Both the position numbers and the translations under genes were made by a program. The notes under the pieces are model-generated. The model did no database searches, had not been told where the DNA came from, and saw only the letters and a list, made by a program, of their open reading frames with translations. DNA of 64,000 bases from Aureimonas glaciei (lineage in GTDB: Bacteria; Pseudomonadota; Alphaproteobacteria; Rhizobiales; Rhizobiaceae): contig NZ_BMJJ01000003.1 in the NCBI RefSeq assembly GCF_014643375.1, positions 1-64,000 of the forward strand. Direction: 5' to 3'. Below, piece after piece: positions 1-6,982 of this stretch. Numbering within the stretch: the first letter of the stretch is position 1; each line of letters opens with the position of its first letter.

Positions 1-2
1 AG

Positions 3-656
3 GTCGACCCATCCGATGCTGGCCTCCCACCCAGCCAGCATCTTGAATCACAGAATCAAAGCTTAGGGAATCCGGACCGATTCAAGCTGACGCTGAACCG
101 CTCTAATACGAATCTCGGTGTGGAAACCTTGGGTGACAGCATAGTCGTCACGACCCTCAATCGGGCCGAAAGGAAGTTGGACGGCACTGTTTGGCTCGTC
201 CAACGATACCGAAAATGCGACGACCGAGTAGTGATAGCGAGTGTCATGGTGATGAGAACGCACGACGGCAATCTTATCAGTAACCGTCAGCGTTGGAACG
301 GAGGCCCCACCGATGTCATCGAAGTCCGGAAGGCGCGACGGGGTTACCTGAAGTTCGTCCCGGACGGCATGGACTGGAGCGGACCCGACGTGCTGCGTAA
401 CCCGGATCCGGAATACAGGGATCTTACGGGAGCCACGTTCTCGCACATCTTGCGCGTCTACCCGGAAGGAACCGTGCTCCTCTCCTACGTCCAGGGGGCT
501 ACTGAAGTCGTCGTCATGGGGAAGCGGTTGTCCGACGGGCGGTGGCTGATCGCGCCGAAGGACGCAATGACGGACGCACATCGGAACGCCGAGGCCGAGA
601 TTATTAGCGATGGCATCTACACGAAGGACGAGGACTTCGAAGGGTTCTCTATGTGA
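3..656 (+). CDS. Hypothetical protein, 5' end outside window
   Basis: The reading frame is open from the first bases of the window to the TGA at 654-656, so this is probably the C-terminal 217 residues of a longer protein. A GTG at 120 could also start a 178-residue protein. I do not recognise a family. The visible part is soluble and rich in charged residues, with no membrane segment or signal peptide. Its stop overlaps the start of the next gene (ATGTGA), which suggests translational coupling to the XRE regulator. The setting next to a restriction-modification locus marks it as accessory DNA. The function is unknown. Confidence 0.55.
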   Translation, partial: VDPSDAGLPPSQHLESQNQSLGNPDRFKLTLNRSNTNLGVETLGDSIVVTTLNRAERKLDGTVWLVQRYRKCDDRVVIASVMVMRTHDGNLISNRQRWNGGPTDVIEVRKARRGYLKFVPDGMDWSGPDVLRNPDPEYRDLTGATFSHILRVYPEGTVLLSYVQGATEVVVMGKRLSDGRWLIAPKDAMTDAHRNAEAEIISDGIYTKDEDFEGFSM

Positions 657-853
657 CCGTTGGCCATCGCATCCGCGCTCTTCGCCTCGCCGCCGGCCAG
701 ACGCTCGACGACGTCGCACGGGGCACCCGCATGCATGTCGCGCTGCTCAGGTGCCTGGAGGCGGGCCGGCCGGCGTCGATCGATCAGCTGAGGGCGATCG
801 CCAGGCATTTCGGGGTGGCGGATATATCAGTCACGACCGGCGGCAGTGACTGA
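653..853 (+). CDS. XRE-family helix-turn-helix regulator
   Basis: This 66-residue protein is almost entirely one Cro/C1-type helix-turn-helix. It opens with GHRIRALRLAAGQTLDDVA, followed by a recognition-helix region around residues 25-40 and IDQLRAIARHFGV near the end. The GTG start lies inside the stop of the preceding gene, so the two are probably co-transcribed. Single-domain XRE proteins of this size often act as controller proteins for restriction-modification genes. It lies about 220 bp upstream of the methyltransferase, with a 12-bp inverted repeat between them that could be its operator. That regulatory link is an inference. Confidence 0.75.
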   Translation: MTVGHRIRALRLAAGQTLDDVARGTRMHVALLRCLEAGRPASIDQLRAIARHFGVADISVTTGGSD

Positions 854-869
854 CATAGCTGTCGGCGGC

Positions 870-927
870 ATTTCGACCCAAGGAATGCCGAACTTGCCCA
901 GGGAAATCGAAGGATTTGGGTCGAAAT
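870..927. promoter_or_regulatory. 12-bp inverted repeat upstream of methyltransferase
   Basis: ATTTCGACCCAA at 870-881 and its exact complement TTGGGTCGAAAT at 916-927 are separated by 34 bp. They lie in the gap between the XRE regulator and the methyltransferase start at 1072. Perfect 12-bp arms are unlikely by chance in so short a gap. A regulator-binding pair of half sites is the simplest reading. A long-loop hairpin is the alternative. Confidence 0.4.
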
Positions 928-1071
928 CATTGGGCAATCCGATCCGCTGGCGACGAAGGTGCGACATCACAAGCGGTGGAAACAGCCGATATCGGCTTGA
1001 TAGAAAGGCCGCTCCGGATAAGGTCGCGGCAGCAGTGTAGTAGAGTGATCCGTGGGGTCCGGAGTATCAAG

Positions 1072-2307
1072 ATGCCCAAACCAACGGCTGTAGATCTCTT
1101 CTGCGGCGCCGGCGGACTGAGTGTCGGCCTCGCAGACGCAGGCTTCGAGACCGTCTTCGCCAGCGATATCGACGTCGCCAGCGGCATGACGTACCGCCGG
1201 AATCACCCGGAAGCAGAATTCCACGTCGGCGACGTCCATCAGCTCTCCGGCGATGCGATCATGAAGGCGACAGGCCTTGTTCGCGGCGAGCTGGATCTTC
1301 TGGCTGGCGGGCCGCCATGCCAAGGATTCTCGATCATTGGTGCCAGGTCGCTCGACGACCCGAGGAACGACCTGTTCCGGCAGTTCATCCGTATCGCTTC
1401 AGAACTGCGCCCCCGCTCGATCCTGATCGAGAACGTTCCCGGACTGATGACGTTCAAGAACGGCGACGCGATGCGCCAGATTTCGGAAGCGTTCGCGGAG
1501 GCCGGCTACAGCTGCAGCTTCGCGGAACTGCTCGCCGCTCAATACGGCGCTCCCCAGATGCGGTGGAGAATGGTGTTCGTAGGTTTCCGGAACGACTTGG
1601 GGATTCCGAGAGATCACGGCATCCCAGAGCCGACGCACGGACGCAGAGGCATCGGCGAGCTGATAGCCAACTGCAAGATCTCGGAGGAGGACCAGACCGG
1701 CTTCCTCCGTGCCATCGACGCAATCGGCGATCTGCCACCGGTCGCTTCGGGAGAAGAGAACCCGATCTACGTCGGTAAGCCGAAACGGCCGTATCAGGTT
1801 TGGGCGAGAGCCGGGGCGCCTGCGAAGCTGTCGAACCACTACGCGCCGCGACTTTCTCCCCAGAACCTGAAGCGGATCGGCAGTCTGAAAGCGGGGCAGG
1901 ATTGGCGCGATCTTCCCTTCGATCTCCTTCCGGCGGGCATGCAGCAGGCGAAGAGGAAGGATCATACTCGGCGCTACAGCCGCATGACGTGGGACGGCGT
2001 GCCTCGCGCGATCATCACCCGCTTCCGGGACCCGAAGAGCGGCGAGTACAGCCATCCCGAACAGACAAGGACGATCAGTATCCGCGAGGCGGCGCGCATC
2101 CAGTCGTTCAGGGACTCGTTCGTTTTCGAAGGGTCGCTGTCCGAACAGTACGACCAGGTTGGAAACGCCGTACCGCCTCTGCTGGGCAAGGCGATCGGCC
2201 TCGAGATCGCGGCATGCCTTTCGGGTACGGCGACCTTCCGATTGAAGGATCCGTTCTCGCGCCGGAAAGGCCTCAGGCAGATACAGCTACCGTTCGAGAT
2301 GCTTTAG
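1072..2307 (+). CDS. DNA cytosine-5 methyltransferase (restriction-modification)
   Basis: This 411-residue C5-methyltransferase transfers methyl from S-adenosylmethionine to cytosine in a DNA target. The motifs are in canonical order: motif I VDLFCGAGG at residues 7-15, motif IV PPCQGFS with catalytic Cys83, motif VI ENVPG, motif VIII-like QMRWR and motif X GNAVPP near the C-terminus. The frame extends upstream to 916, but the ATG at 1072 starts exactly before the conserved N-terminus, so I chose it. The gene converges on the NotI-like nuclease and the two 3' ends overlap by 35 bp. It presumably protects the nuclease's recognition site. The target sequence cannot be read from the gene. Confidence 0.93.
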   Translation: MPKPTAVDLFCGAGGLSVGLADAGFETVFASDIDVASGMTYRRNHPEAEFHVGDVHQLSGDAIMKATGLVRGELDLLAGGPPCQGFSIIGARSLDDPRNDLFRQFIRIASELRPRSILIENVPGLMTFKNGDAMRQISEAFAEAGYSCSFAELLAAQYGAPQMRWRMVFVGFRNDLGIPRDHGIPEPTHGRRGIGELIANCKISEEDQTGFLRAIDAIGDLPPVASGEENPIYVGKPKRPYQVWARAGAPAKLSNHYAPRLSPQNLKRIGSLKAGQDWRDLPFDLLPAGMQQAKRKDHTRRYSRMTWDGVPRAIITRFRDPKSGEYSHPEQTRTISIREAARIQSFRDSFVFEGSLSEQYDQVGNAVPPLLGKAIGLEIAACLSGTATFRLKDPFSRRKGLRQIQLPFEML

Positions 2308-3175
2308 ACGCTACCTTCTCGAGGAAGCCGGCGCGCTGGTCGGCAGTGGCCCGGTGGTCGGACGACAGGGCCACCGTGTAGTTCTCCAGGGTGGTGCACA
2401 CCGTCTGGACGTGACCGAAATTCAGGCGTCCGTCTGCATCGACCGAACCACTGTAGTCGAACGTCATGAAGACGATGTCCGGATTGTCGTCCGGCTCGAC
2501 AGGCACGAACTTCACGCGGTTCTTCAGATACCGGAACGGCCTGTCCTGCATGACGACGTAGAGCTTGACGCCGATCGCCTTCAGATAGGTGCCCTTCGTC
2601 GCGACCTGCAGACCCAGCCTCTTGTAGATGTTCGCCATGTTGACACCGTAGGCGACGGTATCCCTACGGTTCTTGGTCGAAGCTTCTTCCGTGAAGTACG
2701 CCCGCCATTCATCCTGGCGACCGTCCTGCCAGGCTCGCCATGCCGGCCCCACGCCGCCACCGCGGATGTCTACCGCCTGGGTCTCGATTGCGATCGCGTC
2801 GTCGATACCTTCGGGGGAGCGGGTGAAGGCAACATAGTCGAACGAAGTCCTGGGATCGGTCAGCACCACCTCTGGGACAAGCTCGACGACCTTGTTCCCG
2901 AAATGGTGCGCGACAGCCTGAAGCAGGGGCGTTCCGTCGACCCTGTGATCACAGACGGCATAGGTGTGCCGGCGCCCGGCGTCGTCGGCCGCGGCATACG
3001 TCACGGAGCAGTAGCCGAACCCGTACTGTCGGTATTTCTCGCAGGTGTTTTCGGCGAATGGGCAGAGGTGCTCCGTCTGCGATCTGAGCGCCTCGGGAGT
3101 CGAGGATCCGACAGGAAATCCGAAGGCTTCGATGATTGGGAAAGGCTGAGCTTCTCGAGGTACAGTCTTGCTCAA
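2273..3175 (-). CDS. NotI-family type II restriction endonuclease
   Basis: The 300-residue product resembles NotI along its length. The N-terminal IIEAFGFPVGSSTPEALR corresponds to the NotI N-terminus. Four cysteines (38, 45, 56 and 75) match the spacing of NotI's metal-binding cysteines. The catalytic core follows as TSFDYVAF (Asp113), then IETQAVDIRG, giving a PD-(D/E)xQ-type site with Glu131 and Gln133. It is shorter than NotI (about 380 residues). It should cut unmethylated DNA carrying the target of the convergent methyltransferase. A small helix-turn-helix-like protein is encoded 61 bp upstream on the same strand. The NotI comparison is from memory and a profile search would settle it. 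The recognition site is unknown. Confidence 0.82.
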   Translation of the reverse strand: MSKTVPREAQPFPIIEAFGFPVGSSTPEALRSQTEHLCPFAENTCEKYRQYGFGYCSVTYAAADDAGRRHTYAVCDHRVDGTPLLQAVAHHFGNKVVELVPEVVLTDPRTSFDYVAFTRSPEGIDDAIAIETQAVDIRGGGVGPAWRAWQDGRQDEWRAYFTEEASTKNRRDTVAYGVNMANIYKRLGLQVATKGTYLKAIGVKLYVVMQDRPFRYLKNRVKFVPVEPDDNPDIVFMTFDYSGSVDADGRLNFGHVQTVCTTLENYTVALSSDHRATADQRAGFLEKVASKASRTVAVSA

Positions 3176-3236
3176 TGCCGTTCCGATCGATGGATGCTAC
3201 ACGGGGTAGTCCACTACCTTGACGAGAAGCCTTACC

Positions 3237-3605
3237 TCACGCTGACTTGTCCGGCTCCGGCGCCCCCGGCTTCGGCGGCGGCTCGTCCGACAGCGTTTTC
3301 GAGAACTCCCTCATCCTCATCCTGATGAGGTTCTCGGGAATCCCCAGGCGTTTGTAGTCCTCGACCAGGTCGTGAAGGTCGTCGAGCATCTCGCTGCACA
3401 GCGGCGCCAAGACCTGCATCTTTTCGATGACGGCCGGCGGATATGTGCTGCTGCCGTCGAGCCAGCGATCCGCGTTTCGACGAGATACACCGAGCCACGA
3501 CACGAAGCGATCCGGGATCGGGGCTCCGAGTACTCGCAGGACGAGGGACTCGATCTCGGCGAGCGGGAGGATGTTTTCGCGGCGGGGGCGGTCTGTGGGG
3601 TCCAT
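3237..3605 (-). CDS. Small helix-turn-helix-like protein upstream of endonuclease
   Basis: The product has 122 residues. Residues about 33-65 (RFVSWLGVSRRNADRWLDG) look like a helix-turn-helix with a short basic recognition segment. A charged, probably helical C-terminal half follows and ends in a Pro/Lys-rich tail. It is the first gene of a leftward unit with the NotI-like nuclease. I do not recognise a named family. A regulator of nuclease expression is plausible, because restriction genes usually need delayed expression. An accessory protein of the nuclease is the other possibility. Confidence 0.6.
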   Translation of the reverse strand: MDPTDRPRRENILPLAEIESLVLRVLGAPIPDRFVSWLGVSRRNADRWLDGSSTYPPAVIEKMQVLAPLCSEMLDDLHDLVEDYKRLGIPENLIRMRMREFSKTLSDEPPPKPGAPEPDKSA

Positions 3606-3675
3606 CGTGGGCTTCCTTCGCCGGGTTGGATCCAGAGTAGCATCGCGATTTACGGTTAATTAGCCATGAATCGCA

Positions 3676-3718
3676 GCGGGGGCATTCCGCAACACGGTTG
3701 CCCCCACAATGCCCCCGC
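3676..3718. promoter_or_regulatory. 11-bp inverted repeat upstream of leftward R-M unit
   Basis: GCGGGGGCATT at 3676-3686 pairs exactly with AATGCCCCCGC at 3708-3718 across a 21-bp spacer. It lies 70 bp upstream of the leftward helix-turn-helix/nuclease unit and 69 bp before the left attachment repeat. It could be an operator, a terminator or part of an attachment arm region. The sequence does not decide between these. Confidence 0.3.
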
Positions 3719-3786
3719 GCTTTGCTAGGCGCTGTAGCTTGATATAGCGGCAGGAGCTGGAAGTACTGCGTAATAGGGCTTTGGAT

Positions 3787-3835
3787 ATGGTAGCGGGAGA
3801 GGGACTTGAACCCCCGACACGCGGATTATGATTCC
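3787..3835. repeat. attL, 49-bp direct repeat (tRNA-Met 3' fragment)
   Basis: This copy is identical to 16320-16368. It holds the 3' part of tRNA-Met (T arm, variable loop and anticodon arm) and stops being tRNA-like after ATTCC, where the intact gene continues. It marks the left junction of the integrated element. The DNA immediately right of it is element-specific. Confidence 0.9.
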
Positions 3836-3862
3836 CTAATCTTCCTTTGAAATCATTGGGCT

Positions 3863-3884
3863 TTTTCTCCAACGGAGGAGAAAA
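3863..3884. promoter_or_regulatory. Hairpin at left end of element
   Basis: TTTTCTCC at 3863-3870 pairs with GGAGAAAA at 3877-3884 around a 6-base loop, 28 bp inside attL. It may insulate element transcription from the flanking DNA as a terminator-like hairpin, or it may be an integrase or excisionase arm site. The role is inferred from position only. Confidence 0.3.
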
Positions 3885-3954
3885 CGACCCATGCGTTATC
3901 AATACGATACGCGCGTCTTCCCAACTGCCGATCCTCCCTTTGGTGAAATGAAAA

Positions 3955-3982
3955 CGCCGCCCGGAAGCCAATCCGAGCGGCG
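3955..3982. promoter_or_regulatory. Leader hairpin before primase-helicase gene
   Basis: CGCCGCCCGGA (3955-3965) and TCCGAGCGGCG (3972-3982) form an 11-bp stem with one mismatch and a 6-base loop. It lies 37 bp upstream of the primase-helicase start. The stem is followed by A/T-containing sequence rather than a T run. A leader structure controlling expression of the replication gene is possible, as is a weak terminator. Confidence 0.35.
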
Positions 3983-4019
3983 CAATCTGCCATTGAAACA
4001 GTAGGGCCGAGGAACCCCA

Positions 4020-6260
4020 ATGTCCGCGCATTTTAACCACAAATCAGATAACTCTGCAATGATCGACTGGAGCGATCCAGACACCCGGCTACTCGTCGGC
4101 GGCGACGAGGTCACCTTCCGTATCGCACAAGGCCAAGACTCCCTCGGTCGCGTCAAGAACAAGACATTCACACTGCCGGAACTGTCAAAGCGACTGACGA
4201 CGCCGCATCATACTCCAGAACAGTTTGCCGACTTCCTCGCACTGGAGAAGCCGGACCAAGATCGCCTGAAGAATGCCACCGGGTTTTGGATGGGCGGGCA
4301 TTGCAAGGCCGGCCGGCGAAACAGGGAGGGGATGTCGGAGCGCGATGTTCTGACCCTTGATGCGGACACCCTCACTCCAGCGCAGTTCGCCACGCTGAAG
4401 GACAGGAACGGGCCGCTGATGGATGTTTTGCACATCCTGCACACGACCCGGAAACACACGCCAGAAGCTCCGCGCGTCCGTATCGTCATCCCTCTTAAGC
4501 GCCCCGTCCAATCTGAGAAGTATGGTCCCCTCGGGAGGATCGTCGCCGAGATGATCGACCCGACAATGGACTCCATTGACGATGTCAGCTTCCGAACGAC
4601 GCAGATGATGTTCTGGCCGACCGCGTCGGCCGATGCCGAGTTTGTCGGGGAATATCGTCCCGGTCCGATGCTCGATCCCGACGAGGTCTTCGCCAGCTTC
4701 AGGGCGTCGGGCCGCGACCCGACGAACCATGCCGATCTGCCGTTTTCGGCAAAGCAGGGCAAGAAACGCCAGTCCGCCGAGAAGGCTTCGGACCCTCGGG
4801 AGAAGGAAGGTATCGTTGGCGAGGTGTGCCGAGCGATGTCGATCGAGGAAGTATTCGCTGAGCACCTGTTCGACACCTATACGCCGGGCAAGGATGGCCG
4901 GTGGAGCTTCATCGGCGGATCGACGGCGAACGGGGTCGTTTTCTATGATGAGGTTTTCGCCTTTTCGCACCATTCGACGGACCCGCTCTCGGATCGGCTC
5001 GTAAACGCCTTCGAGGCTATCCGGCTCGTCAAATTCAGCTATTTGGACGCGGACACACCGGAGGACACGCCTCCGGGGGCGATGCCATCCTTTCATGCCA
5101 TGGCCGACTTCGCGCGCTCGCTTCCTGCCGTACGTGCGATTCAGCGCGAGGAGATGTTCGAGGTCTTGCCGGACGACGAGGAGGACGTTCCCGGGGAAGT
5201 GCCGGCGGGGCTCCGCTTCTACAGTCCTGACGATTGTTTCGACATGCCGTCGCGCGGTTACGTCTGGAAAGGGATGCTTGCGCCGGGCGATCTCGCCTGC
5301 GTCTTCGGCGAGCCCGGAGCCGGCAAGTCACTTCTCGCACCACATATCGGATATGCCATTGCCCAAGGACGGCCGTGTTTCGGCAAGCGAACCAAACAGG
5401 GCGGCGTGTTCTATGTCGCCGCTGAGGACGAGCACGGAATGCGGGGACGTGTTGCCGCCTTGCGTAAGCGGCACGGCCCCGCCGACCAGTTCTTCGTCGT
5501 CGGCGGGCTGTCGAGTATTTTCGCCGCAGAGTCGCCTGACCTGACGGCACTGCGAAAGGCGGTCAAAGCTAGCCGGCCGGCCGTCATCATCATCGACACG
5601 CTGGCGATGGCCTTCCCCGGTCTGGAAGAGAACGAGGCCGCGCCGATGATGCGTGTCGTGGCGATCGGACGAAAGCTCACTGAGTTCGGTGCGGCTGTGA
5701 TCTTCGTCCATCACCCCGCCAAGGGGGGAGAGACGCCAAGAGGCTTCGGCGGGTTCGATGGCGCGATGGATATGACGATGTTCTTGAAGCGCGACGACAA
5801 GCTCGTCAGAGGGCATCTAAAGAAAAACCGGAACGGGTCACCGGACGCCGACATCGCCTTCACCATCGGCACGATTGATCTTGGCGAAGATGAAGACGGG
5901 GACCCCCGCTCCATCGCCTATGCCAAGGAATTGCCGGCCGGCAGTGAGCCGAAGGAACAACGCTTGCCGCCAAGCGCGGGCGCGGCACTCACCGAGCTTG
6001 TCCGCCTCACGACGAACGAAGGCGTACCCCTGCCCAATGACGAGTTCGGCATTCCCGAGGATCGTTGGCGACAAGAGTGCATCGACGGACGGACGGTGTC
6101 CACGTCCGACACCGAAGACAGCCGTCGCCGTGCATTTGGACGGGCTGCCGGCGAGTTAGTCGCAAAGGGCCGCATCGGCTTCCTCGACGGCTGCTATTTC
6201 ACCAAGAGCATTCACCCGCCGATGTTCGACCGATTGGATGATGAGCATGGGCTTGTTTGA
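4020..6260 (+). CDS. Primase-helicase replication protein (AEP-like N-terminus, RepA-type ATPase)
   Basis: The product has 746 residues. The N-terminal third contains a DVLTLDAD acidic motif and a HTTRKHTPEAPRVRIVIPL segment, typical of plasmid and satellite primases of the archaeo-eukaryotic type. The middle has a Walker A motif GEPGAGKS at residues 430-437, then FYVAAEDEHGMRGR and VIIIDTLAMAFPGLEENEA, as in RepA/KaiC-like hexameric helicases. The C-terminal region is a likely winged-helix end domain. A GAGGAA ribosome-binding site precedes the ATG at 4020, which decides the start. As first gene of the element it probably drives autonomous replication after excision. Primase activity is inferred. 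Confidence 0.8.
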   Translation: MSAHFNHKSDNSAMIDWSDPDTRLLVGGDEVTFRIAQGQDSLGRVKNKTFTLPELSKRLTTPHHTPEQFADFLALEKPDQDRLKNATGFWMGGHCKAGRRNREGMSERDVLTLDADTLTPAQFATLKDRNGPLMDVLHILHTTRKHTPEAPRVRIVIPLKRPVQSEKYGPLGRIVAEMIDPTMDSIDDVSFRTTQMMFWPTASADAEFVGEYRPGPMLDPDEVFASFRASGRDPTNHADLPFSAKQGKKRQSAEKASDPREKEGIVGEVCRAMSIEEVFAEHLFDTYTPGKDGRWSFIGGSTANGVVFYDEVFAFSHHSTDPLSDRLVNAFEAIRLVKFSYLDADTPEDTPPGAMPSFHAMADFARSLPAVRAIQREEMFEVLPDDEEDVPGEVPAGLRFYSPDDCFDMPSRGYVWKGMLAPGDLACVFGEPGAGKSLLAPHIGYAIAQGRPCFGKRTKQGGVFYVAAEDEHGMRGRVAALRKRHGPADQFFVVGGLSSIFAAESPDLTALRKAVKASRPAVIIIDTLAMAFPGLEENEAAPMMRVVAIGRKLTEFGAAVIFVHHPAKGGETPRGFGGFDGAMDMTMFLKRDDKLVRGHLKKNRNGSPDADIAFTIGTIDLGEDEDGDPRSIAYAKELPAGSEPKEQRLPPSAGAALTELVRLTTNEGVPLPNDEFGIPEDRWRQECIDGRTVSTSDTEDSRRRAFGRAAGELVAKGRIGFLDGCYFTKSIHPPMFDRLDDEHGLV

Positions 6261-6261
6261 C

Positions 6262-6375
6262 CCGGACAACGTCGGACATGTCCGGACAGTCTCCGCAATG
6301 TCCTACACCGCAAAGCGTCGGCAGGCCGGACGGACACGGACAACACCCTTTAGGGGTTGTCCGTCTGTCCGGGCG
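6262..6375. repeat. CGGACA-rich palindromic cluster, possible satellite origin
   Basis: The gap after the primase-helicase gene is crowded with CGGACA and its complement TGTCCG. CCGGACAAC occurs near 6262, the perfect palindrome CGGACATGTCCG is at 6273-6284, and a hairpin is formed by ACGGACAAC...GTTGTCCGT around 6336-6364, followed by CTGTCCGGG. The repeats resemble iterons. Their position beside the replication gene suggests an origin or a binding region for the replication protein. A strong transcription terminator is the alternative for the hairpin alone. Confidence 0.45.
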
Positions 6376-6502
6376 ACGATGCACACAACGATGACAGCCG
6401 ATCGCCTTGTCAACGAACCGATGACAACGGGTCCCTCTCCCCGGGTGGCCGTCGCGGGGAGCGCTGAGCCCCAGTCTTTCACTCCCGCAAGGATTTTCAA
6501 AA

Positions 6503-6982
6503 ATGCAGCGGTATGACGACCCGGATATTCGTAGGCTTGTAGGAGACGGGCCGGACGAACTGGTTTCGACAGACGAACTTGGCTCATGGTTAGGGATCGA
6601 CGCGCGGCGCATCGGCGTGTTGGTCCGGGCTGGCGATATTCCGCAGGCGGCAAGGGGTCGCTTCCATCTGCGAGAGTCGGTCGCCGCCTATTGCCGTCGT
6701 CTTCGCGCTGGAGCCGGACGCGGCTCGACATCACCGGAATGGACCGCCGCGAAAACCCGTGCTGCCGAAGCTGGAGCCGAGAAGGCCGAACTTGCCAATG
6801 CCGTCGCACGCCGTGACCTTCTCCCCGCCGCCGAGGTCGCCGCGCAATGGTCGGGTATCGCCCATGACGTTCGCGCCGCGCTCCTCGCCGTGCCGTCGCG
6901 GCTTGCCGGCCTCGATCCCGAAGCCGTCCGCCGGGTCGACTCTGAAATCCGTGCCGCGCTGGAGGGCCTTTCCGATGAGTGA
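6503..6982 (+). CDS. Terminase small subunit-like protein (Nu1-type)
   Basis: The product has 159 residues. Residues about 20-60 (VSTDELGSWLGIDARRIGVL) form an MerR/excisionase-like winged helix as in lambda Nu1. A helical region rich in Ala and Glu follows (TAAKTRAAEAGAEKAEL) and then a conserved C-terminal half with RRDLLPAAEVAAQW. The gene overlaps the large terminase start by 8 bp, the usual coupling of small and large terminase. It should recognise the element's packaging site and recruit the large subunit. The site itself was not identified. Confidence 0.8.
   Translation: MQRYDDPDIRRLVGDGPDELVSTDELGSWLGIDARRIGVLVRAGDIPQAARGRFHLRESVAAYCRRLRAGAGRGSTSPEWTAAKTRAAEAGAEKAELANAVARRDLLPAAEVAAQWSGIAHDVRAALLAVPSRLAGLDPEAVRRVDSEIRAALEGLSDE

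Noticed and set aside
3660-4040. A leftward 126-codon frame spanning attL
   Set aside because: It runs through the tRNA fragment and hairpins and has no protein-like features.
6238-6516. A 92-codon frame after the primase-helicase gene
   Set aside because: It is made mostly of the CGGACA repeats and has no conserved-looking sequence. A non-coding role fits better.
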